The notes beneath the pieces are model-generated. The model saw only the letters and a list, made by a program, of their open reading frames with translations, was not told the DNA's origin and searched no databases. Source: a virus. Taken from it: a stretch of DNA of 22,953 nt. The stretch spans positions 1 to 22,953 of the IMG/VR virus record IMGVR_UViG_3300047550_002518, one strand, 5' to 3'. A program made the position numbers and the translations under genes. Below are positions 14,467 to 21,499 of this stretch, piece after piece (position 1 is the first letter of the stretch; every line of letters begins with the position of its first letter).

Positions 14467-15211
14467 AATGTTTAATGATTATGAAAAAAAAGCATGGTTT
14501 GATCAATGTAATAGATGGAAAAATAAATGGTCATATCAACTAAAGAAAATGGAAATTGATAAAAAGGATAATTCTCCATTCTCCATTTATGAAATAATGG
14601 AATTAGTAAGTAGATCATTGACAGAAGATATTGTAGTTGTAACTGATGCTGGTTCGCCATCCTACACATGTCCTGTTAATTTGAGAAATGTTCATAATGG
14701 AAGATTTATATTCAGTCAATCACAGGCAGATATGGGATTTTCAATTCCCGCCTCTGTTGGAGTTGCGTTATCTTCAAATAAAAATGTTTTGGTTATTGTT
14801 GGTGACGGTAGTTTTATGAGCAATGTTCAAGAGTTATCCACAATAAAATATTTTAATTTACCTATTAAAATTTTGGTATTGGATAATAGAGGATATATGT
14901 CCATTAAAAATACTCAAAAGAATTTTTTCAATAATAGAGTTTATGGAGTTGATTCAACTTCCGGCGTTAATATTCCTCCAATCGAAAATATGGCCAATGC
15001 TTTTGATTTACAATTCTACAATCTACATTCCATATTAGATAATTTTGATGATATTATCAGGCTTTCTACTCCATGTGTAATGCAAGCCGTTTGTCATGAA
15101 GTAGAAGAAATAATTCCTATGCAATCATTTAAAGTTGTTGATGGTAAAACTATTCAAGCTCCTTTGGATGACATGTACCCATTTTTAGATAATGGTAAGG
15201 AATCGTATTAA
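14456..15211 (+). CDS. ThDP enzyme, PP domain (C-terminal part), 251 aa
   Basis: Residues 42-225 form the pyrophosphate-binding domain. The ThDP/Mg motif runs from VIVGDGSF (Gly116-Asp-Gly) to LDNRGY (Asn144). Upstream is VVTDAGSPSY and FSQSQADMGFSIPASVGVAL, the usual PP-domain entrance of acetolactate-synthase relatives. Residues 1-35 (AWFDQCNRWKNKW) are the linker helix that normally joins middle and PP domains in one chain. With the previous ORF it adds to about 600 aa, the normal size of the whole enzyme. The ATG lies 11 nt inside the previous ORF with no clear ribosome binding site, so its translation depends on coupling or on a +1 shift at GTT TGA. It overlaps the reductase start by TAATG. 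Confidence 0.85.
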   Translation: MVFEMFNDYEKKAWFDQCNRWKNKWSYQLKKMEIDKKDNSPFSIYEIMELVSRSLTEDIVVVTDAGSPSYTCPVNLRNVHNGRFIFSQSQADMGFSIPASVGVALSSNKNVLVIVGDGSFMSNVQELSTIKYFNLPIKILVLDNRGYMSIKNTQKNFFNNRVYGVDSTSGVNIPPIENMANAFDLQFYNLHSILDNFDDIIRLSTPCVMQAVCHEVEEIIPMQSFKVVDGKTIQAPLDDMYPFLDNGKESY

Positions 15212-16059
15212 TGGTTAATGTTTTGGTATTGGGGTCTAAAGGTTTTTTAGGATCGGTGTTGATTAGAGAGCTTCAAAAAAATTCAAATTATAATGTGCAA
15301 GGATTAAATAGAGATAATTATGATTTTACTCATTATCTTTCCACAAAATATTTTATTTCATCCATGGAACCAGATATTATAATTAATTGTGCAACACAGG
15401 GCGGTAAACAGAAATTAGGTGATTTTAATAAAGATGAACTTATCAATAACTTAAAAATTCACCGAAATCTTATGAATTGTAGGGATTATTACGGATTATT
15501 AATTAATATAGGTAGCGGTGCAGAATTTGATATTACCACAAATATTGAAAATGTAAGAGAATGGGATTTTTGTGATATTGTTCCATCTGATAGTTACGGT
15601 CTATCAAAAAATATTATATCAAATGACACAAATTTTAAATGTTTAACTTTACGTCTTTTTATGTGTTTTGATTATTCTGAACCTTCCTTTAGGTTACTTA
15701 AACGTTACTTAATGAATGAAAAAACCACTCTTACTAATCTCAAGAAGATTTCATTTATTTCAGCAATAGATTTTTGTATTATTGTAAAACATTTCATTGA
15801 TTTATATAATTGGAAACATATTTTGAGATTTAGTAATAATTATAATTTAATGATGAATTGCGCATATCTAGAACAAATGTATGTGGATGAAATTTTGGAT
15901 ATTTTTTCAGACATACATAAAATTCCAAAAAAATATGAAATAGAAAGTTACTCAAATAATAGTTACACATGTAATACAGATTTATTGTATGGTCAATTTA
16001 ATGAAGTGGTAAAAAAATTCGAGGGATTTGAGAGTGCCATGAGGAAATATTCTAATTAA
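15211..16059 (+). CDS. NAD(P)-dependent SDR sugar reductase/epimerase, 282 aa
   Basis: The N-terminal Rossmann motif is GSKGFLG at residues 8-14 (GxxGxxG), followed by DIIINCATQGGK. The catalytic residues fit extended SDR enzymes: Ser102 in INIGSGAEFD, and Tyr129 and Lys133 in SYGLSK. It is about the length of RmlD- or YerF-type enzymes (280-300 aa). After a YerE-like step the product carries a ketone on the added two-carbon arm, and YerF reduces it with NADPH; this gene is in the right position to do that. The C-terminal 80 residues are less recognisable. It is the last gene of the cassette, and its end runs 8 nt into the end of the convergent 619-aa gene. Confidence 0.82.
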   Translation: MVNVLVLGSKGFLGSVLIRELQKNSNYNVQGLNRDNYDFTHYLSTKYFISSMEPDIIINCATQGGKQKLGDFNKDELINNLKIHRNLMNCRDYYGLLINIGSGAEFDITTNIENVREWDFCDIVPSDSYGLSKNIISNDTNFKCLTLRLFMCFDYSEPSFRLLKRYLMNEKTTLTNLKKISFISAIDFCIIVKHFIDLYNWKHILRFSNNYNLMMNCAYLEQMYVDEILDIFSDIHKIPKKYEIESYSNNSYTCNTDLLYGQFNEVVKKFEGFESAMRKYSN

Positions 16060-17911
16060 TTTTTCCAATTGCCGGTGAAGGAGGAACATATCTAGGCTCT
16101 GGAATATTAAACACCATAGATTCATTCTGTGGTGTCATTTCCATTGAAAGATTCGGTATTTCATTTATATTCACTGTTTTTTCTTCTATGGAGTTTAAAT
16201 AATTTCTATTCATATTATTATTTTCAATTGCATTATTTTCCATGGAAAATGTATTTTTTATAGAAATTGCTGGGGGTGGTTTACCATAATTTTTAATAAC
16301 TGTAGTTGCCGGCATTTTTTCAATCGTATCGATTTTGTTATTTTTAGACATCGAGGCACTAATCTGTTGTTTATTTACATTTGATGTGCTTTGTCCATTA
16401 GTATGTGAATATGTTGCGGGTATCATAGTTGTTGATACAGAACTTATATTTGTGGAATGTTGTGTAACAGAAGGCGAATTTAAAGAATAATTAGAATTTT
16501 CTGAATTATTGGAATTTTTCAAATACAATTCATTTGTTTCAATATTTGGTATATTATTTATATTCAATTTGTCTGATGATACATTTTTATTATTTACAGC
16601 ACTATTGACACTGTTATCAATTAATGAAGTTCCTTTTGATGATGTATTAAATATTCCTTCAATTGAATTGATATTTGAATTATTAAGTTTTATTCCGTCA
16701 CTATCTATATTTTTATTTCTAGGTGTATTTGAAATATTATGATTTACATTAGTTTTGTTAGATGCTGGTAATATTACTGTTGATGAATTTTTTGTAATGC
16801 TTGTAGTGGACGGAAATTCATTAATATTATTTGATGTTGTGGTAGCAATGTTTCTATTTAAAATATTATCAGTTGATTTATTTTTTGTTGTGAAGTTGGA
16901 AACAGATACGTTTTCTGCCATACCAGATTTAATCGTAGATAATCCGTTTAAATTTTCAACATTATTTTTTATTGATGATAATGTATTTGGTGTTGTTTCA
17001 CTAATTTTGGATGGTGGCACAGACATACCAACATTTTCATTTTTTTCAAAGGTATTTCTTTTTAAATTCAGAAGATCATTTAATTCGTTATTAGTCTTGT
17101 CATTATTTGTTATTTGAACCGTATTTAATGTCGTGTTTTTATTTTTTTGTTGTGGAATTTTTTCCTCCACATTATTTCTAGATTTATTTTGCAATGATAG
17201 TATATTGTTTTCATTAGACGGAACAACTCTACTGGAATTAATATCGGTTTCAATTTTAGATTGATATTCTGGGGAATTTGAAAATAAAGATAATAATTCG
17301 CCGCCGTCGTTATTTCTTGATGCCATCACAACATTTGAAATATTTGTTACTATACTTTCCGGAATACCTATTTCTCTAATTGTTCCGTCTAATAATACTG
17401 AATTGTTTGCAAATTCGGGATCATTTTCTGGAAATGTATCAAATATATCTTTATATACATTTCTTAAAATATTGGTTTCTTCTATTAATGTATTTTTACT
17501 GTTCAAACCAACGTTTTCTGAAATAGAATTCTGCTGATTATTTATGATCACATTATTAATTTCTGGTATTTGGAATTTATTGATGTAATCGTCGCTTATA
17601 ACATTTGATATAGAAGAAATTTTATTTAAATTTACACCATTCACATCTTTAATTTTATTTAAATTGAAAATTTGTTTAATTTTCTGTCTTCGTATTTCCG
17701 GAACAACAACAGACATATTAACAGAAGGCTCTATCTCTGTTACCGGCTTTAACGTATTTTTTAATGAATCAACAATCTGTTCCCCTGAATTAACAAATGA
17801 AAAATTTGTTAATTTTCTTACATTATTATTCAAATCTTCATTTAATAATAAATTTACAGAAGGTATTCTTATATTTGGATTTAATTGTTGAATGTTATTT
17901 AAATTTGACAT
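16052..17911 (-). CDS. Asn/Ser-rich disordered phage protein, 619 aa
   Basis: Roughly a fifth of the residues are Asn, with Ser, Thr and Ile making up much of the rest. There are no long hydrophobic or coiled-coil stretches apart from a Leu/Asn-rich N-terminus (IPSVNLLLNEDLNNNVRKL). One possibly folded segment lies near 145-205 (NTLIEETNILRNVYKDIFDT to VVMASRNNDGGELLSLFSNS). The C-terminus is Pro-rich (FNIPEPRYVPPSPAIGKIN). It starts in a TAATG overlap with the gp51-like gene and is the last gene of the leftward baseplate operon, so it is probably made with baseplate proteins. In T4, genes 27, 28 and 29 follow gene 51, but I see no similarity to gp29, which is helical. Function unknown. Confidence 0.65.
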   Translation of the reverse strand: MSNLNNIQQLNPNIRIPSVNLLLNEDLNNNVRKLTNFSFVNSGEQIVDSLKNTLKPVTEIEPSVNMSVVVPEIRRQKIKQIFNLNKIKDVNGVNLNKISSISNVISDDYINKFQIPEINNVIINNQQNSISENVGLNSKNTLIEETNILRNVYKDIFDTFPENDPEFANNSVLLDGTIREIGIPESIVTNISNVVMASRNNDGGELLSLFSNSPEYQSKIETDINSSRVVPSNENNILSLQNKSRNNVEEKIPQQKNKNTTLNTVQITNNDKTNNELNDLLNLKRNTFEKNENVGMSVPPSKISETTPNTLSSIKNNVENLNGLSTIKSGMAENVSVSNFTTKNKSTDNILNRNIATTTSNNINEFPSTTSITKNSSTVILPASNKTNVNHNISNTPRNKNIDSDGIKLNNSNINSIEGIFNTSSKGTSLIDNSVNSAVNNKNVSSDKLNINNIPNIETNELYLKNSNNSENSNYSLNSPSVTQHSTNISSVSTTMIPATYSHTNGQSTSNVNKQQISASMSKNNKIDTIEKMPATTVIKNYGKPPPAISIKNTFSMENNAIENNNMNRNYLNSIEEKTVNINEIPNLSMEMTPQNESMVFNIPEPRYVPPSPAIGKIN

Positions 17912-18084
17912 TAATTATTTTTTTCTAACAGTTCTTTATCTTTTATGTATTGAATTATCATTGCATTGAAAATTTCTAATTCATAGATTACCATATTTTC
18001 TACTTCCTGAATGCTGTATCCGTGATGTTGATGCATATTGAAAATATTTTGATAAAAAGTTATCATATCATTATGCCCCAACAT
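17911..18084 (-). CDS. 51: gp51-like baseplate hub assembly protein, 57 aa
   Basis: This short gene fills the 175-nt gap between the gp26-like and 619-aa genes. From ATG 18084 it reads MLGHNDMITFYQNIFNMHQ, then HHGYSIQEVENMVIYELEIF, and ends KDKELLEKNN. The 'YQ-x-x-F-x-M-x-x-HH-x-YS-x-x-E-x-E-x-M-x-x-x-EL' pattern is that of the small helical proteins that follow gene 26 in T4-like phages and are annotated as gp51 or as tail chaperones. It starts 2 nt after the gp26-like stop, and its TAA is joined to the next start as TAATG. No strong ribosome binding site is visible, so coupling to gp26 is likely. Confidence 0.65.
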   Translation of the reverse strand: MLGHNDMITFYQNIFNMHQHHGYSIQEVENMVIYELEIFNAMIIQYIKDKELLEKNN

Positions 18085-18086
18085 CA

Positions 18087-18788
18087 CTAGATAAAATTTT
18101 CAAGATCATCTAATACGATTTTCCTGTATTCTCCCTTGGTGTTAGTGTATTCTATTTCATATGTAATTTTTGGCAAATTATCTATAAATTGTTTTAGATT
18201 TTCAAAATATGACGCAGGGAGAGATTCAATATAATTAGTCAATTCTTCTGTTGTCATTGTATTTGTGTTGTATACAGAATTTTCTGTGAAAATTTTTCGT
18301 ATACAATGTTTCAAAAATTCAATGGTTTTTTCTATTGGATCGTCAAATAGCAGCATTTTTTTAACAGTGTCAAAGGTTGGATACATCATTTCCAATCCTT
18401 CATTGTGAGAAAACATTACCAACATTTCATTATTATTAGTAATGAAATTTACATTGGTTATGTCTATAGTTACTTCGTGTTTTTTAATTTTATTGTATTC
18501 GTCTTGTATAAGCAATTTTGTTATCTTGTTAACGGAGGCGGAACGAAGATGAAGAAAAATATATTGAAGTTCATAGAATGGTATTTTATACAAATCTACA
18601 TTATTACTTTCCACCATACAATTATTGAGACAAACCATCATAGCATGTAATAATTCCATTTGATTTTTACTTGATTGCGCGGTTAGTAATATTTTTTCTT
18701 CTTTAATAGTCATAACGCGCATAACTATTTCTTTTTTAGTTATTGGAAGATTTATTAATAAAATTGGGTGATTTACTTGAATATTCAT
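18087..18788 (-). CDS. 26: gp26-like baseplate hub subunit, 233 aa
   Basis: Residues 20-110 carry the mark of the T4 gp26 family: TIKEEKILLTAQSSKNQMEL, then a Cys in MMVCLNNCMV, then PFYELQYIFLHLRSASVNKI. In relatives these read as KEEKILL...C...lf-x-FLKIRSxSVGE. The C-terminal half has helices and the segment VKKMLLFDDPIEKTIEFLKH. T4 gp26 is a baseplate hub protein; in many T4-like phages the longer version is seen, as here. The start is joined by TAATG to the upstream gp54-like gene and the product is made in the same operon as gp4. Confidence 0.78.
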   Translation of the reverse strand: MNIQVNHPILLINLPITKKEIVMRVMTIKEEKILLTAQSSKNQMELLHAMMVCLNNCMVESNNVDLYKIPFYELQYIFLHLRSASVNKITKLLIQDEYNKIKKHEVTIDITNVNFITNNNEMLVMFSHNEGLEMMYPTFDTVKKMLLFDDPIEKTIEFLKHCIRKIFTENSVYNTNTMTTEELTNYIESLPASYFENLKQFIDNLPKITYEIEYTNTKGEYRKIVLDDLENFI

Positions 18789-19387
18789 TATGATGCCCCA
18801 CCAGTGCTAGCGAAGCTTATTTTCATAGAACGAAAGCATAATTTAACTTCTCCTGTTGCATTTAAATCTATATTGTTCCAATCAAGTCCTATTCCAGTTA
18901 GTGAAAGAGGAAAGGCGTCCAATAATTGAACACTGAATAATTTGTTAGTGTTTCCGTAAACATCAATTACGACATCAGCATAGTAATCAGTTGCATAGAA
19001 AACTTCATCGTAATACGAATCTCGTGCACTATTTCTAAATTTGTAATTATTACCGTCAAGGTTTATTACATTACTGATCCATGTATAAAATAATTCATAT
19101 GCGGTATTTGATTCATCCATGTAAAATTCAATATCACATTCGGATATATTTGGTCTAACAGGAATTTCATTGACTCTACCATATCCATTTAGGAATATAT
19201 TTTCTGTTGTTGAATTAATTCCTGGAATATCTGCCGAGAAAGCAAAAAACGAAATATAGTCTGTGTTAAGCAATCTATTCAGAACACTATTATTTCGTAT
19301 GAAAATCCTAACTTCAAATTTAGAAGCAGGCATCATTCCTTTAACTACATCTATTTGAGATATAAAAGCTTGTATATTAAATGGCAT
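18788..19387 (-). CDS. 54: gp54/tail-tube-fold baseplate protein, 199 aa
   Basis: The open frame extends to 19477, but the extra 30 residues are a shadow of the gp4 gene. ATG 19387 (MPFNIQAFISQIDVVKG) shares a TAATG with the gp4 stop and is the likely start. Features of the tail-tube fold follow: SKFEVRIFI, FAFSADIPGI, NEIPVRPNISECDIEFYMDE, ELFYTWI and the C-terminal VQLLDAFPLSLTGIGLDW followed by a strand ending FRSMKISF. T4 gp19 (tube) and gp54 (baseplate-tube junction) share this fold. The placing with gp4 and gp26 and the 199-aa length favour a baseplate/tube-junction role, but a true tube protein cannot be excluded. Confidence 0.65.
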   Translation of the reverse strand: MPFNIQAFISQIDVVKGMMPASKFEVRIFIRNNSVLNRLLNTDYISFFAFSADIPGINSTTENIFLNGYGRVNEIPVRPNISECDIEFYMDESNTAYELFYTWISNVINLDGNNYKFRNSARDSYYDEVFYATDYYADVVIDVYGNTNKLFSVQLLDAFPLSLTGIGLDWNNIDLNATGEVKLCFRSMKISFASTGGAS

Positions 19388-19812
19388 TAGAAATTTATAT
19401 CCAGTTCTTTTTCTGTTAATATTATGAAATGCCAGCCGCTTCCTTTTTTTCCGCAATATTTCAACGCAGCATCCCATTTTTGTTTATTTATTATGAATGT
19501 TTGCATTTCTATTAAATATCTTTTATTCTGTTTTTTTGGTGGTATTGTTTGTTTATATGGTTTTATTTCCAATATTAAATTTCTTCCATCTATTGTTTTC
19601 ATCCACATATCAGGAAAATAACGATGCCATTTATCATCTAATGGATTGTAATATGGAATAAAAAATTCTTCCGATGAATATTGAAGTATGTTTGGATCAA
19701 TATCGGCTCGCATCAATAATTTTAATTCCCATCTACTTCTATAGATTATATTATTTACATCGCCTCTATATTTTTCGGGATTTCGTGGTTTAAAAAAACC
19801 TTTATATGCCAT
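19387..19812 (-). CDS. 4: gp4-like head completion protein (PD-(D/E)XK nuclease fold), 141 aa
   Basis: The whole chain matches the T4 gp4 pattern: GFFKPRNPEKYRGDVNNIIY, RSRWEL with Glu29, SSEEFFIPYYNPLDDKWHRY, FPDMW with Asp68, LEIKP with Glu82 and Lys84, KWDAALKYC and a final FIILTEKEL. The Asp-X13-Glu-X-Lys arrangement is the catalytic core of PD-(D/E)XK nucleases. gp4 is needed to finish DNA-filled heads before tail joining. Length (141 aa) is close to that of T4 gp4 (about 150 aa). AGGAAG precedes the start at 19812, and it is the first gene after the leftward late-promoter-like box. Confidence 0.88.
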   Translation of the reverse strand: MAYKGFFKPRNPEKYRGDVNNIIYRSRWELKLLMRADIDPNILQYSSEEFFIPYYNPLDDKWHRYFPDMWMKTIDGRNLILEIKPYKQTIPPKKQNKRYLIEMQTFIINKQKWDAALKYCGKKGSGWHFIILTEKELDINF

Positions 19813-19821
19813 TGTTCTTCC

Positions 19822-19854
19822 TAAATAAATACATAATTATCCATTATTTATTTA
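19822..19854. promoter_or_regulatory. Divergent pair of late-promoter-like boxes (inverted repeat)
   Basis: TAAATAAATA at 19822-19831 is repeated in inverted form at 19845-19854, with 13 bp between. Each arm contains AATAAATA, one reading rightward (19824-19831) to the gp48-like gene and one leftward (19852-19845) to gp4. The 3' end of each box is 32-33 nt from the ATG it faces, and each leader holds an SD (AAGG rightward, AGGAAG leftward). This is the geometry of T4-type late promoters. The element could alternatively act as a palindromic protein site. Confidence 0.6.
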
Positions 19855-19863
19855 AGGTTCAGA

Positions 19864-20697
19864 ATGCCAACAGCACAAGAAGTATTAGAAAGAGCAAGAA
19901 ATGCATTGACGCAGAGAAATTATAAATTTCCTGCTAGTAGAATTGACACATTTCCACATAAAACATTAATGGTTTTCTACAAATATTCTATTAGTGTTGA
20001 TCCACAAACGTTAACTAGCACACGACCCGGTGCTAATATATTAGGATTGTCAAATCCTTCATCTATACCAAATGCCGGTGCCGGCACGCCAACTGCCGCT
20101 ATAACATTACCAGTTCCAATTAGAATTCTTGAACCATACAGCGTTAAATACGATACAGGTAATTTTGAAGCATTGAGAGATTTTATAAAATCATATATTT
20201 CTCGCAGAGGACAAATAAGCCGTTCTAACAGCGACTTATTAGATAGTATTGGCACATTTGCTGGTCCGTTATTAGGAATGGGATTGAACCCATACACAAT
20301 AACAAGATTGAAAAACGTTGAATTGAGAAAATACCAGTTATTTTGGAAATTACATCCAGAAAATGAAGAAGAAACAAATACTGTTGAAAATATAATTCGA
20401 GAAATACGATTAAGAATGCATCCGGAACCAGATTTATTTGGACTTTTGTTGAAATATCCAGAATTAATAAATTTTAGAATATTGGGACCAAGAAATCCAG
20501 ATCATGTATTTCCTGTTGCTCCGTGTGTAATTGAAAAATTTTTCGTTGATAGAACTGCTGCTGATTATCCTTCATTTTTTTCCGGAACAGGAACACCAAC
20601 AGTTTATGGTCTATATTTAAATTTAGTTGAAATTAAACCATTATTAAGAAATGGTAATGAACTGAATACTCTTAATTCTTCCATACTAGGGATATAA
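19864..20697 (+). CDS. 48: gp48-like baseplate tail-tube cap/initiator, 277 aa
   Basis: The N-terminus (PTAQEVLERARNALTQRNYK, then SRIDTFPHKTLMVFYKYSI) and AAITLPVPIRILEPYSVKYD are like the tube-cap proteins of T4-like phages. The block GMGLNPYTITRLKNVELRKY, QLFWKLHPENEEE, NTVENIIREIRLRMHPEP is the conserved 'NP...R...F-x-W-x-L-x-P-x-N-x-xES-x-x-I-x-x-II...HP' core I associate with gp48. gp48 sits at the baseplate centre and nucleates tail-tube growth together with gp54. It is the first gene of the rightward late operon, followed 3 nt later by gp53. Start chosen by the AAGG at 19854-19857. Confidence 0.72.
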   Translation: MPTAQEVLERARNALTQRNYKFPASRIDTFPHKTLMVFYKYSISVDPQTLTSTRPGANILGLSNPSSIPNAGAGTPTAAITLPVPIRILEPYSVKYDTGNFEALRDFIKSYISRRGQISRSNSDLLDSIGTFAGPLLGMGLNPYTITRLKNVELRKYQLFWKLHPENEEETNTVENIIREIRLRMHPEPDLFGLLLKYPELINFRILGPRNPDHVFPVAPCVIEKFFVDRTAADYPSFFSGTGTPTVYGLYLNLVEIKPLLRNGNELNTLNSSILGI

Positions 20698-20700
20698 TAT

Positions 20701-21498
20701 ATGCCAGGATATTTTAAAAATTTTCCAACAATACATTATAAATCGGAAAATGTTGATACTGTTCTTTGTAATATTTTAGTTAAAGGAAATCTACGAGATA
20801 TTTCAAAGAAGGCTATTCTTCAAACTTTGGCTATTCAGGAAGGAGACAGAGCCGATTACATTGCACATTTATTGTTCAATGATTCCTCTTATGATTATTT
20901 GTTTTACATTTTGAATGATATAATCGATCCGTATTATGAATGGTATTTAACAGCTAAACAATTGGATGAATATATTAAGGATAAATATGAATTTCCCGAT
21001 GATGTAAAACATTACAAATTAGATATAGTGGAAAATTACGTCGAATCTATAGAAGTTACACAAGCCGGAAGCGGGTATTCAAACACAGATTATGTTATAA
21101 TTAGTGGGGGAACTAAAGACGCACGAGGAAATATAACAACAAATGTTTCTGGTGGAATAACCAATATAAAAATGAAACGAAAAGGTGCTGATATTTCTGT
21201 TCCTGAAATTGTAATTTATAATAGCGGTGGAGATATTAGTAATGGAACCAATTGTAGATTGATACCTGTTATAACAAATACTCGTTCTCTTAGTAATACT
21301 GTTTTAATAAACACAGACACATACGATCAATTATCGGAAGCACGTCAATTATTATATATTCCCGTCACACATGCAGAATATGAATATGAAGAAAATGAAA
21401 AACGACGATTTTTGAATGCGGTTTTACCTAATGTCGGTTATCAAATAGATGGGGAAATAAAAAGTATGTTGCGTGGATTGGACGTGAATTTGAAATAA
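20701..21498 (+). CDS. 53: gp53-like baseplate wedge protein with inserted GSGY module, 265 aa
   Basis: The N-terminal 110 residues are gp53-like: YFKNFPTIHYKSENVDTVLC, NILVKGNLRDISKKAILQTL, IQEGDRADYIAHLLFNDSSY and DYLFYILNDIIDPYYEWYLT. The family keeps the 'GD-x-x-x-x-IA-x-x-L-Y-x-x-x-x-x-W-x-x-x-x-x-N-x-I-DP' scheme, a LysM-like start that joins wedges to the hub. The C-terminus (TYDQLSEARQLLYIPVTHAE, YEYEENEKRR) is also typical. Between them, at about residues 118-195, is a beta module: IEVTQAGSGYSNTDYVIISG and IYNSGGDISNG, absent from T4 gp53 (196 aa). It resembles the module in the 283-aa virion protein. One base separates this gene from gp27. Confidence 0.82.
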   Translation: MPGYFKNFPTIHYKSENVDTVLCNILVKGNLRDISKKAILQTLAIQEGDRADYIAHLLFNDSSYDYLFYILNDIIDPYYEWYLTAKQLDEYIKDKYEFPDDVKHYKLDIVENYVESIEVTQAGSGYSNTDYVIISGGTKDARGNITTNVSGGITNIKMKRKGADISVPEIVIYNSGGDISNGTNCRLIPVITNTRSLSNTVLINTDTYDQLSEARQLLYIPVTHAEYEYEENEKRRFLNAVLPNVGYQIDGEIKSMLRGLDVNLK

Positions 21499-21499
21499 A

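Noticed and set aside
13420-15211. The ThDP ORFs as a decayed acetolactate synthase pseudogene
   Set aside because: Both parts keep catalytic and cofactor residues, the break is at a domain border, and the coupled overlaps are intact; decay would not preserve all of these.
16052-17911. 619-aa protein as the gp29 tape measure
   Set aside because: Size and place fit loosely, but the sequence is Asn/Ser-rich with no long helical or coiled-coil segments or transmembrane stretches expected of a tape-measure protein.
19388-19477. N-terminal extension of the gp54-like protein to 19477
   Set aside because: The 30 extra residues are basic and unlike the family, and lie fully within the gp4 coding sequence. 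ATG 19387 is coupled to the gp4 stop as TAATG.
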